In this document: positions 1 to 5,298 of the stretch, piece by piece | How positions within the stretch are numbered: position 1 is the stretch's first letter | Layout: each line of letters begins with the position of its first letter | Assembly (NCBI GenBank): GCA_017473665.1 | Contig: JAFUKK010000010.1 | Location: 1-6,149 of the forward strand | Length of the DNA: 6,149 bases | Direction of reading: 5' to 3' | Source: Lachnospiraceae bacterium | Lineage (GTDB): Bacteria; Bacillota; Clostridia; Lachnospirales; Lachnospiraceae | Position numbers and translations under genes: made by a program | Notes under the pieces: model-generated | Database searches by the model: none | Told to the model about the DNA's origin: nothing | The model's input: the letters and a program-made list of their open reading frames with translations, nothing else

Positions 1-217
1 GTAAAGTAGGCTTAGTAATCTGAATATTTTTGTAATCCCCCAGGGTCACATAATCCTCTACCACCAAATCCTTCAAATATACCATTTCCTGCTGAGAATC
101 ATTTACTTCCTGAGAACTCTGGACAGATGCATCCTGTTCCTTTTCATTGTTACCACATGCAGTTAATAATAATGTACCTGTCATTACCAATGCTGCCAAA
201 ATCTTCTTACTTTTCAT
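1..217 (-). CDS. Lipoprotein, N-terminal part (possible trigger-factor/FKBP-like)
   Basis: Only the first 72 codons are inside the window; the gene continues past base 1. The protein starts MKSKK, followed by a hydrophobic stretch (about residues 6-18) and the lipobox LTAC with the lipidated Cys at residue 21. It should therefore be exported, lipid-modified and held on the outer face of the membrane. Residues 22-45 are a polar Glu/Gln/Ser linker typical of lipoproteins. After it comes VEDYVTLGDYKNIQI, which resembles the start of the trigger-factor-related, FKBP-type peptidyl-prolyl isomerase lipoproteins of Lachnospiraceae. That assignment is from memory of the family and is tentative because the catalytic part is missing. 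The start is set by the positively charged signal-peptide head. A GAGGAG ribosome site precedes it, but only 2 nt from the ATG, which is unusually close. It lies 142 bp downstream of the cardiolipin synthase gene with no clear terminator between, so co-transcription is possible. Confidence 0.8.
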   Translation of the reverse strand, partial: MKSKKILAALVMTGTLLLTACGNNEKEQDASVQSSQEVNDSQQEMVYLKDLVVEDYVTLGDYKNIQITKPTL

Positions 218-232
218 AACTCCTCACAATCT

Positions 233-247
233 GTCGCATACTGCGAC
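233..247 (-). repeat. Small hairpin in leader of the lipoprotein gene
   Basis: GTCGC and GCGAC form a perfect 5-bp stem around a 5-nt loop. It ends about 8 nt before the GAGGAG ribosome site of the lipoprotein gene. There is no T-run after it, so it is not an intrinsic terminator. A role in translation or mRNA stability is possible but unproven; a stem this short could be chance. Confidence 0.3.
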
Positions 248-359
248 GCCAACCTGCTAAACCTATGTGTATCCTCATTTAATATCATCCCTATCCGGCT
301 GCCCTGGGACACACATAATCCTTTATACCATAAATCTGCGGATTTTAAAAGCTTTTTCA

Positions 360-1859
360 CTATAAAAGAGGCGAAAGCAGTCGGCAAATCTGCTCCCGCA
401 GCCGTACAGCCACCCCTCGGGCTGCATACATGTCCCTGGTAATACATGTACAATGTTTCAAATCCTGTTGAAAATACCCCTCCATCTCTTTGGCTTTATG
501 AGCATCATACACCACTGCATTTACCTCAAAATTCAATGAAAAACTGCGGATATCCATATTGGCGGTACCATAGCAAAATACCCGGCCATCCACAATAATT
601 CCCTTGCTGTGTAAAAATCCATTGTCGTAGGTATAACAATTAGCCCCCTCCATTACCAATTCTCCCACATAGGAATAGGTAGCCCAATAGACAAACATGT
701 GATCCGGCTTACAGGGAATCATAATATGCACCCGGACACCGGAGCGTACTGCTATTTTCAATGCTGTCAATATTTCTTCATCAGGGATAAAATACGGTGT
801 TTGTATATAAATACTCTCCCTGGCCTTATGAATCAGCTGGAGATAATTATCCCGGATTTGCCTGGTGGTATTGTCCGGGCCGCTACTGATAATCTGAATA
901 TCACAATGTCCCCCCTTTTCCTCCGGAATATATGGTCCCTCCAGCATATGTTCCGCTGCATTCCACACACCGGGGCTCTCCAGCAAGTTCTCCCCGGATG
1001 CATAATTCCAGTCCATAGCAAAGCGTAGTCCCAAGGCCCCCACCGCACTGCCAGTTATACGCAGATGGGTATCCCTCCAATGGCCGTATTTTTCTTCCAA
1101 ATCTACATATTCCCTACCTATGTTAAATCCACCCACATAGGCCACCTGATGATCTATAACCACAATTTTCCGATGATTCCGATAATTCATACGTAACTGT
1201 AATCTTCCAAAAAAAGCCGGAAAAAACTCTGCCACCCGGATACCCTCATGGACCAACCCCTTCCAATAGCGATGATTCACTCCGCGGCATCCCATTGCAT
1301 CAAAAAGTACCCTTACCTCCACTCCTTCAGCTGCCTTTTGAACCAGCAATTTACGGATTTCCCCAAATAAAACATCATTTCTGATGATATAGTATTGGAT
1401 ATGGATAAAATGTCTGGCCCGGCGTATATCTTCCATGAGAGCCTGAAATTTGCTACGCCCGTCCACAAATATCCGTACTCCGTTATCATCCGTAAGCACC
1501 GCCTCTGAAGTGGCCAGATTGTACATAATCAGTTCTCTGTAATCGCTGATAGCAGGGTCAATATTTTCCATACTCGCAGCCTTCAACTGTCTTGTTTGAC
1601 GCCGGATGGCCTGTCCCAACTGTTCTTCTACTTCTTTAATCCGAAACATCTTCCTATTATGCATATTCCATCCCAGAAACAGATATAAAATAAATCCCAG
1701 AACCGGTATGAAATATAATAACAGTAACCATGCCCATACACTCTTTGGATTTCTGCGTTCAAAAAAAACAATTGCAATGGAAAACAACAAACTAAGCCAC
1801 AATGTGTGACCACATATTCCGGCCCAAACGTCTGCCACACTTCCCCATAACTGTTCCAT
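360..1859 (-). CDS. cls: Cardiolipin synthase (two-HKD phospholipase D family)
   Basis: A 499-residue membrane enzyme that joins two phosphatidylglycerol molecules to make cardiolipin and glycerol at the cytoplasmic membrane. Two hydrophobic segments (about residues 19-34 and 42-63) form the PLDc_N anchor. Two phospholipase D catalytic motifs follow. The first is HRKIVVID with H229, K231 and D236, followed by a GG pair; the second is HSKGIIVD with H417, K419 and D424, followed by TANMD. The C-terminus ends in RLLSPLL, as in complete bacterial Cls proteins, and the length is normal. I chose the ATG at 1859 rather than an in-frame ATG at 1937. The downstream start leads straight into the membrane anchor and has an AAGGGGATGGG purine tract upstream. 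The extra 26 residues are Cys-rich and unlike the family, and the likely -10 box lies inside that extension. It is transcribed divergently from the 2043 gene. The stop is TAG; no terminator is visible after it. Confidence 0.96.
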   Translation of the reverse strand: MEQLWGSVADVWAGICGHTLWLSLLFSIAIVFFERRNPKSVWAWLLLLYFIPVLGFILYLFLGWNMHNRKMFRIKEVEEQLGQAIRRQTRQLKAASMENIDPAISDYRELIMYNLATSEAVLTDDNGVRIFVDGRSKFQALMEDIRRARHFIHIQYYIIRNDVLFGEIRKLLVQKAAEGVEVRVLFDAMGCRGVNHRYWKGLVHEGIRVAEFFPAFFGRLQLRMNYRNHRKIVVIDHQVAYVGGFNIGREYVDLEEKYGHWRDTHLRITGSAVGALGLRFAMDWNYASGENLLESPGVWNAAEHMLEGPYIPEEKGGHCDIQIISSGPDNTTRQIRDNYLQLIHKARESIYIQTPYFIPDEEILTALKIAVRSGVRVHIMIPCKPDHMFVYWATYSYVGELVMEGANCYTYDNGFLHSKGIIVDGRVFCYGTANMDIRSFSLNFEVNAVVYDAHKAKEMEGYFQQDLKHCTCITRDMYAARGVAVRLREQICRLLSPLL

Positions 1860-1920
1860 CCTATTCCCATCCCCTTTACTGCAACATGTGTGATATATGC
1901 CCTTTTCTATATCGTCTTGC

Positions 1921-1929
1921 AGTATACCA
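1921..1929 (-). promoter_or_regulatory. Probable extended -10 promoter of cls
   Basis: Read on the minus strand, TGGTATACT matches an extended -10 box (TGn plus TATACT). It lies about 60 nt upstream of the cls start. A perfect TTGACA (1949-1954) lies upstream but 22 bp away, too far for a standard sigma-A -35, so the -35 is either weak or absent. Moderate support only. Confidence 0.45.
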
Positions 1930-1972
1930 CAACACATGGGGCAAAATATGTCAATTATTCATAAATGTTTTA

Positions 1973-2002
1973 TTGATTAACCACGGGTAAATGTGATACA
2001 AT
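1973..2002 (+). promoter_or_regulatory. Sigma-A promoter of the 159-residue membrane protein gene
   Basis: TTGATT (1973-1978) and TACAAT (1997-2002) are separated by 18 bp. A TG one base before the -10 box makes it an extended -10. Transcription should start near 2009, giving a leader of about 34 nt that contains the AAGGAGG ribosome site. Confidence 0.7.
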
Positions 2003-2042
2003 ATCCCTCGAGTAAATGTTCGGCGAAGGAGGTTCATGTAAC

Positions 2043-2522
2043 ATGCAGACATGGATGATTGTATTAATTGTTGTTATCTTAGTAATAATAGCCGCAATGG
2101 TTGTATTATATTTCTTAGGTAAGAAAGCACAGAAAAAACAGGCAGAGCAACAGGAGGCACTGAATGCTAACCGCCAAACCGTAAGCATGCTGATTATTGA
2201 CAAGAAACGGGTACGCATTATCGATTCCGGTTTGCCCCAGATAGTAATCGACCAGACCCCCAAGATGATGCGCAGATCCAAGCTACCCATCGTAAAAGCT
2301 AAGGTGGGTCCCCAGATTATGTCCCTGGTCAGCGATGAAAAGATTTTTGACAGTATCCCTATAAAGAAAGAGGTAAAGGCTGTAGTCAGCGGCATCTACA
2401 TCCTGGAGGTAAAGGGTCTCCATGGCAAGACCGAAGCTCCTAAAGATACCAAGAAAAAAGGCTGGTTCAAACGTGCGGTTGAAACCGCTCAGGAAAAGGC
2501 CGGAGCAAAACCCATTAAGTAA
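2043..2522 (+). CDS. Single-pass membrane protein of unknown function
   Basis: The 159-residue product has one strongly hydrophobic segment (about residues 5-25, rich in Val/Ile/Leu) at its N-terminus. A Lys/Gln-rich stretch follows (KKAQKKQAEQQ). By the positive-inside rule the remainder should be cytoplasmic. Residues 46-125 look like a compact beta-rich domain: short hydrophobic strands (SMLIID, RVRIID, PQIVID, GIYILEVKG) alternate with charged turns. The tail (residues 131-159) is Lys/Ala-rich and probably disordered. No enzyme motif is visible and I do not recognise a named family. The start is at 2043 because the strong AAGGAGG (2026-2032) lies 10 nt upstream, while a nearer ATG (2035) is followed directly by a stop. 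An in-frame ATG at 2016 lies upstream of the ribosome site. The gene stands alone between its own promoter and terminator. Confidence 0.88.
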   Translation: MQTWMIVLIVVILVIIAAMVVLYFLGKKAQKKQAEQQEALNANRQTVSMLIIDKKRVRIIDSGLPQIVIDQTPKMMRRSKLPIVKAKVGPQIMSLVSDEKIFDSIPIKKEVKAVVSGIYILEVKGLHGKTEAPKDTKKKGWFKRAVETAQEKAGAKPIK

Positions 2523-2535
2523 ATATGACACAATA

Positions 2536-2570
2536 AAACCGGTTGTGGATGTCCACAACCGGTTTATTTA
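2536..2570. terminator. Bidirectional intrinsic terminator between convergent genes
   Basis: A perfect 14-bp inverted repeat (left arm 2536-2549, right arm 2552-2565) has only 2 bases between the arms, so the real loop is probably 4-6 nt. Rightwards it is followed by TTTATTTATT; leftwards the other strand reads TTTTATTG. It lies 13 bp after the 2043 gene and 42 bp after the DUF1934 gene, so it can end transcription from both sides. Confidence 0.92.
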
Positions 2571-2607
2571 TTCTCTTCTTATTTCATGCAGTACCCACAT
2601 ATCCTGC

Positions 2608-3066
2608 TCACGGGTTGACAGAATGCACCTGACCGGCAGAAATCACGAAAATATCGATTCTGCTCTGAGCCACAAACTGATCATCCATCTCCAAATCATA
2701 ATCCACTTGAATCTGAAGACTCTCCTCTCTCTCCTCCATGGCAAACCGCTTGGTACGGATGCCCATAAGAAATCTGCCATAGGGAGTCACATATGCAGAA
2801 TTATGCACCATTCCCTCCTGAAATATCATATGAGAATTTAAGGGCCCCTGCTTGTTGATTTCCAAACAATTATCCTTCAGCTTAATGCGGCTCTTAATGG
2901 TTTCTTCAAATCCCTCCGCCTTCTCTTCAAATAATATGTACCGGGCACCATCACGCTCATAATAAACTCCCGGTGCTGCAGATGCCAGTTTCTCATTATC
3001 CACCGCCTCGCCCGTATGTTGCCCCACGATTCGTACCATTACTTCCTTGGTCATTCCTTTATCCAT
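2608..3066 (-). CDS. DUF1934 (YwiB-like) protein
   Basis: A 152-residue soluble protein with the layout of the DUF1934 family, which includes Bacillus YwiB, predicted to fold as a small lipocalin-like beta barrel. The molecular function is not established. Visible family features are VRIVGQHTG near the start, VYYERDGARYILFEE (about 34-48), a central HMIFQEG (79-85), YVTPYGRFLMGIRTKR (92-107) and a final strand pair LQIQVDYDLEMDD (117-129). The start is ambiguous. ATG at 3066 has AAGGA 6 nt upstream and is used here. ATG at 3054 (MTKEV) overlaps the TGA of the preceding gene by 4 bases (ATGA) and would suit translational coupling, but its AAAGGA lies only 1 nt away. Either way the gene overlaps the 97-residue gene and is last in the ispE operon, ending at the shared terminator. 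Confidence 0.85.
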   Translation of the reverse strand: MDKGMTKEVMVRIVGQHTGEAVDNEKLASAAPGVYYERDGARYILFEEKAEGFEETIKSRIKLKDNCLEINKQGPLNSHMIFQEGMVHNSAYVTPYGRFLMGIRTKRFAMEEREESLQIQVDYDLEMDDQFVAQSRIDIFVISAGQVHSVNP

Positions 3067-3344
3067 CCTTTGTCCTTGAAATATTCCCAGAGTTTACCGG
3101 TCAGCACCACCTCATCCTCTTCTGCTTCCAGTATCTCCCAATAGGCCGGTAGGTCCATCCAATCCGGCTCTTCCGCCTGTAATGATTCCTCCGTCACCGG
3201 TCTGCCATCCTTTTCCAGCACTCGGTAACAATTCTCGTTCATTACCATCTGCGGAAAAAAGATACTCCACCAACAAAATACTGTAAAGCCTGCCAACACA
3301 TATCTGCCATATATTCCAATATATTTTTTTACTTTCTCTTTCAT
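3051..3344 (-). CDS. Small membrane protein of unknown function
   Basis: The 97-residue product starts with a basic head (KEKVKK), followed by one hydrophobic segment (about residues 13-33, Trp/Phe-rich). Its acidic remainder has many Glu/Asp residues and ends WEYFKDKGWIKE. The predicted topology is N-terminus inside and acidic tail outside. I recognise no named family. Evidence that it is real includes AGGAG 6 nt before the ATG, an end that overlaps the DUF1934 start, and a position inside a same-strand gene run. The acidic tail could be an extracytoplasmic partner-binding region, but nothing shows this. A hairpin covers its ribosome site. It lies 114 bp after the GntR gene, the widest gap in the operon; that gap is A+T-rich and could hold an internal promoter, though I could not assign clean boxes. 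Confidence 0.78.
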   Translation of the reverse strand: MKEKVKKYIGIYGRYVLAGFTVFCWWSIFFPQMVMNENCYRVLEKDGRPVTEESLQAEEPDWMDLPAYWEILEAEEDEVVLTGKLWEYFKDKGWIKE

Positions 3345-3350
3345 CCCTTA

Positions 3351-3375
3351 CTCCTGACTTATTTGATATCAGGAG
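3351..3375 (-). promoter_or_regulatory. Hairpin covering the ribosome site of the 97-residue gene
   Basis: CTCCTGA and TCAGGAG form a perfect 7-bp stem with an 11-nt loop in the mRNA. The 3' arm contains the AGGAG ribosome site of the gene starting at 3344, so folding would hide it. No T-run follows, so it is not a terminator. Whether it controls translation is inference. Confidence 0.45.
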
Positions 3376-3458
3376 TATTGCACATATTTTATATCTTATA
3401 CATAAAATCTATAATCCGCCAGAATCCCTCTTGCTATGCTTCACCAAACCACTCGCTA

Positions 3459-4142
3459 CTATCTGTTGCTTCTGTCCAGACGTAATTGGTCGATAATGGA
3501 TTTCTTTTGATTATCAATATGTAGCTTAGCTACCCTGGATGCAGTCTCCTTGTCTTTTCTGACAATGCTGTCATAAATCATACGGTGTTCTTCCACCAGA
3601 CGCGCATGCTGGCTACTGTCTTTGATGTATTCAAAACGGTAACGGTACATCTGCTCTGATAGGTTGTTAATCAACTGTACCAGACGCATATTGCCCGTAG
3701 CACGTACGATAATATCATGAAGAGCCACATCCGCCTGAGCAATAATCTTGATATCTCCGGTCTCCACTGCCTGTTCAAATTCATCACAGGCTTTCTTCAA
3801 AGCCACCACTTCCTCCTCAGAGATTCGTTCACAAGCCAGTTCAATACATAATGCATCCATGGAACGACGTACCTCCAACACATCATTCATACTCTTTTCC
3901 GTAATCTGAGCCACCTCCGCTCCGCGACGGGGAATCATGATTACCAACCCCTCCAGCTCCAGCTTACGGATGGCCTCACGGATAGGAGTACGACTCACCC
4001 CCAGCCTATTAGCCAGATGTATCTCCATCAGTCTCTCACCGGGTTTTAAATCCCCGGTCAAAATGGCCTGACGTAATGTATTAAACACCACATCCCGCAG
4101 AGGTAAAAATTCGTCCATCTTTATCTGTAAATGATCCTGCAT
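3459..4142 (-). CDS. GntR-family transcription regulator, FCD (FadR/VanR-type) subgroup
   Basis: A 227-residue DNA-binding regulator. The winged helix-turn-helix occupies about residues 13-75, with the GntR signature: LKPGERL, then LANRLGVSRTPIREAIRKLELEGLV and the wing PRRGAEV. The C-terminal all-helical FCD ligand domain (about 82-215) keeps the expected metal-ligand pattern D138, H142, H186 and H208, so it probably binds a metal plus a small carboxylate or similar effector. The effector cannot be told from sequence. The start at 4142 has an excellent AGGAGG 7 nt upstream. The gene begins 15 bp after the ispE stop, and its ribosome site nearly touches that stop, so the two are almost certainly co-transcribed. 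A palindrome at the ispE promoter is a candidate autoregulatory operator. Length is normal and no domain is missing. Confidence 0.95.
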   Translation of the reverse strand: MQDHLQIKMDEFLPLRDVVFNTLRQAILTGDLKPGERLMEIHLANRLGVSRTPIREAIRKLELEGLVIMIPRRGAEVAQITEKSMNDVLEVRRSMDALCIELACERISEEEVVALKKACDEFEQAVETGDIKIIAQADVALHDIIVRATGNMRLVQLINNLSEQMYRYRFEYIKDSSQHARLVEEHRMIYDSIVRKDKETASRVAKLHIDNQKKSIIDQLRLDRSNR

Positions 4143-4157
4143 GTACCTTCCTCCTAT

Positions 4158-5018
4158 CTATTGTACAAATGTAGTTAAAAAGACCTGCTTGGCCAATCCA
4201 TCCTGTTCCAATGTCTCATATGCTTTCTTTGCCAATTTTTCATCTGTAAAAATACCGAACACCGTAGGACCACTGCCACTCATCAGGCTCCTGCCTGCCC
4301 CCAGCTCCAGCATACGCTCCTTGATGGTGGTAATAATAGGATGCGCCTCCACTGTCACAGTCTCCAACACATTCTCCATCCTGTCCATAATGCCTTGTAA
4401 ATCCCCTCGCGCAAGGGCCTCCACCATACCATCTATATCCGGATGATTAGCCACGCCTGTGGCATCCAAATGCTCATATACATATTTGGTAGACACATTG
4501 ATATCCGGCTTTGCCACCAATACCAAACACTCCGGCGGTACTGCCAGCGGCGTCAACACCTCACCGATACCCTGAGCCAGTGCGGTACCGCCCATAATGC
4601 AATAAGGTACATCTGCACCTACCCGTACCCCCAGTTCCATTAGCTCCTGCTGACTGCATCCAAGCTGATACAGCTCATTAATACCTTTAAAGGTAGCTGC
4701 CGCATCGGTACTGCCGCCTGCCATACCCGCTGCAATGGGAATCTCCTTGGTCAAATGGATTTTCACACCCCCCTGTACCTGATAAGCTTCCATCAGTAGC
4801 TTGGCCGCCTTGTAAATCAGATTATTCTCATCCGTAGGCAATTCCCCCGAATCCGTGGTAATCACAATGCCATAGTCCCCTTTTTCAAAGGTCAGGGTAT
4901 CATAAATACCCACCGTCTGCATTACCATCTTTACTTCATGGTAGCCATTCTCCAATCTGCGTACCACATCCAAGCCCAGATTGATTTTGGCATAGGCTTT
5001 TAAGGTCAATTTACTCAT
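4158..5018 (-). CDS. ispE: 4-diphosphocytidyl-2-C-methyl-D-erythritol kinase
   Basis: A 286-residue cytosolic GHMP-family kinase. It uses ATP to phosphorylate the 2-hydroxyl of CDP-methylerythritol in the MEP (non-mevalonate) route to isoprenoids. Motifs occur in order: AYAKINLGLDV with the conserved K11; the Gly-rich ATP loop PIAAGMAGGSTD (93-104); GADVPY with the catalytic-type D136; GGTALAQGIGE (143-153); and the C-terminal GHMP motif SGSGPTVFGIF (247-257). Length fits the family. The start is at 5018 because GGAG lies 7 nt upstream and MSKLTLKAYAKINL matches known N-termini; an in-frame ATG at 5057 would add 13 unusual residues and sits at the expected transcription start. It is first in an operon with the GntR regulator and two small genes, behind a clear sigma-A promoter. 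Confidence 0.97.
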   Translation of the reverse strand: MSKLTLKAYAKINLGLDVVRRLENGYHEVKMVMQTVGIYDTLTFEKGDYGIVITTDSGELPTDENNLIYKAAKLLMEAYQVQGGVKIHLTKEIPIAAGMAGGSTDAAATFKGINELYQLGCSQQELMELGVRVGADVPYCIMGGTALAQGIGEVLTPLAVPPECLVLVAKPDINVSTKYVYEHLDATGVANHPDIDGMVEALARGDLQGIMDRMENVLETVTVEAHPIITTIKERMLELGAGRSLMSGSGPTVFGIFTDEKLAKKAYETLEQDGLAKQVFLTTFVQ

Positions 5019-5039
5019 ATATATTCTCCATTGCATGGG

Positions 5040-5057
5040 TTTGTATTTTGTATACAT
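5040..5057. promoter_or_regulatory. Candidate operator (TGTATACA palindrome) in ispE leader
   Basis: A perfect 8-bp palindrome TGTATACA (5049-5056) has flanks that extend it to TTGTATACAT, one mismatch from TTGTATACAA. Two back-to-back TTTGTAT copies (5040-5046, 5047-5053) cover it. It lies about 6-13 nt downstream of the predicted ispE transcription start, a classic repressor position. GntR/FCD regulators commonly bind palindromes centred on GTATAC or GTNNAC, and one is encoded in this operon. The link is inference. Confidence 0.4.
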
Positions 5058-5068
5058 TAATCATATTT

Positions 5069-5098
5069 ATTATAGTCCTATTTTAAGGAATACGTCAA
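5069..5098 (-). promoter_or_regulatory. Sigma-A promoter of the ispE operon
   Basis: On the minus strand, TTGACG (5093-5098) and a perfect TATAAT (5069-5074) are 18 bp apart. The predicted start is near 5062, giving a leader of about 44 nt before the ispE ATG. This is the strongest housekeeping promoter in the window. Confidence 0.85.
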
Positions 5099-5162
5099 GG
5101 TATGACTGGCTCCCTTCCGTGTAAAATATTAGTAAGAAAGCCACTTTCCAACAAAATATTGC

Positions 5163-5177
5163 ATTTTCTTAGAAAAT
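5163..5177. repeat. A+T inverted repeat just upstream of the sigma-28-like promoter
   Basis: ATTTTCT and AGAAAAT form perfect 7-base arms around a single central base, ending 4 bp before the TAAA -35 box at 5182. The location fits a protein-binding site for control of the motility-type promoter. A+T-rich symmetry also occurs by chance in intergenic DNA, so support is weak. Confidence 0.3.
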
Positions 5178-5181
5178 ACTC

Positions 5182-5209
5182 TAAACTAATACTAAAGTAC
5201 TACCGATAT
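5182..5209 (+). promoter_or_regulatory. Flagellar sigma-28 (SigD/FliA)-like promoter
   Basis: TAAA (5182-5185) is followed after 16 bp by ACCGATAT (5202-5209). The Gram-positive SigD consensus is TAAA, about 15 bp, then GCCGATAT; only the first base of the -10 differs and the spacer is one base long. No good sigma-A pair lies nearby. Transcription should begin near 5216, about 83 nt ahead of the 5299 start. Confidence 0.72.
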
Positions 5210-5222
5210 ACATATTGAAATC

Positions 5223-5293
5223 AAGGATGATACCCTGTGGCAGTGTGTCCACAGAAACACGTTTTGTTCCACAGGAACAGGAAAGGTTAGGTG
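5223..5293 (+). promoter_or_regulatory. Structured, GGA-rich 5' leader of the 211-residue gene
   Basis: CTGTGG (5235-5240) can pair with CCACAG at 5249-5254 or with a second CCACAG at 5269-5274. The second copy also belongs to a separate hairpin, TGTTCC-ACA-GGAACA (5265-5279). The two CCACAG copies lie in 12-base direct repeats (5248-5259, 5268-5279) that differ at one base. AGGA occurs at 5224-5227, 5273-5276 and 5279-5282. CsrA, which controls flagellin translation in Bacillus, binds GGA motifs in leaders, so this may be such a target. The actual ribosome site is AGGTG (5289-5293), 5 nt from the ATG. Confidence 0.35.
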
Positions 5294-5298
5294 TGATT

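Noticed and set aside
322..327. TATAAA (minus strand) as a -10 box for the lipoprotein gene.
   Set aside because: No acceptable -35 box at the proper distance; a chance A+T match cannot be excluded.
347..356. AAAAGCTTTT palindrome after the cls stop as a terminator.
   Set aside because: A+T-only arms, no usable loop and no following T-run.
214..453. Minus-strand open frame of 79 codons between the lipoprotein gene and cls.
   Set aside because: It overlaps the 3' end of cls in another frame and ends inside the lipoprotein start. It has no ribosome site and a protein-like composition is absent.
699..1028. Plus-strand open frame antisense to cls.
   Set aside because: It is opposite the conserved catalytic part of cls, with no ribosome site or family resemblance, so it is a coding shadow.
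1860..1937. 26-residue N-terminal extension of cls.
   Set aside because: Cys-rich, unlike the Cls family, and it contains the likely -10 box of the gene.
1949..1954. Perfect TTGACA as the -35 box of cls.
   Set aside because: It is 22 bp from the TATACT box, beyond the 16-19 bp range for sigma-A; the extended -10 alone is the better explanation.
1970..2395. Minus-strand open frame of 141 codons opposite the 159-residue membrane protein gene.
   Set aside because: It runs through the plus-strand promoter and ribosome site, and lacks its own ribosome site; the plus-strand gene has promoter, ribosome site and terminator.
5019..5057. 13-residue N-terminal extension of IspE from an ATG at 5057.
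   Set aside because: It lies at the expected transcription start with no ribosome site, while the ATG at 5018 has GGAG at good spacing and a family-like N-terminus.
5159..5187. TTGCAT, 17 bp, TAAACT as a sigma-A promoter for the 211-residue gene.
   Set aside because: Both boxes are poor matches, and the overlapping sigma-28-like boxes fit much better.
5215..5298. TTG-started 28-residue extension of the 211-residue protein.
   Set aside because: The TTG coincides with the predicted transcription start, so it would have no ribosome site, and the extension lies over the structured leader.
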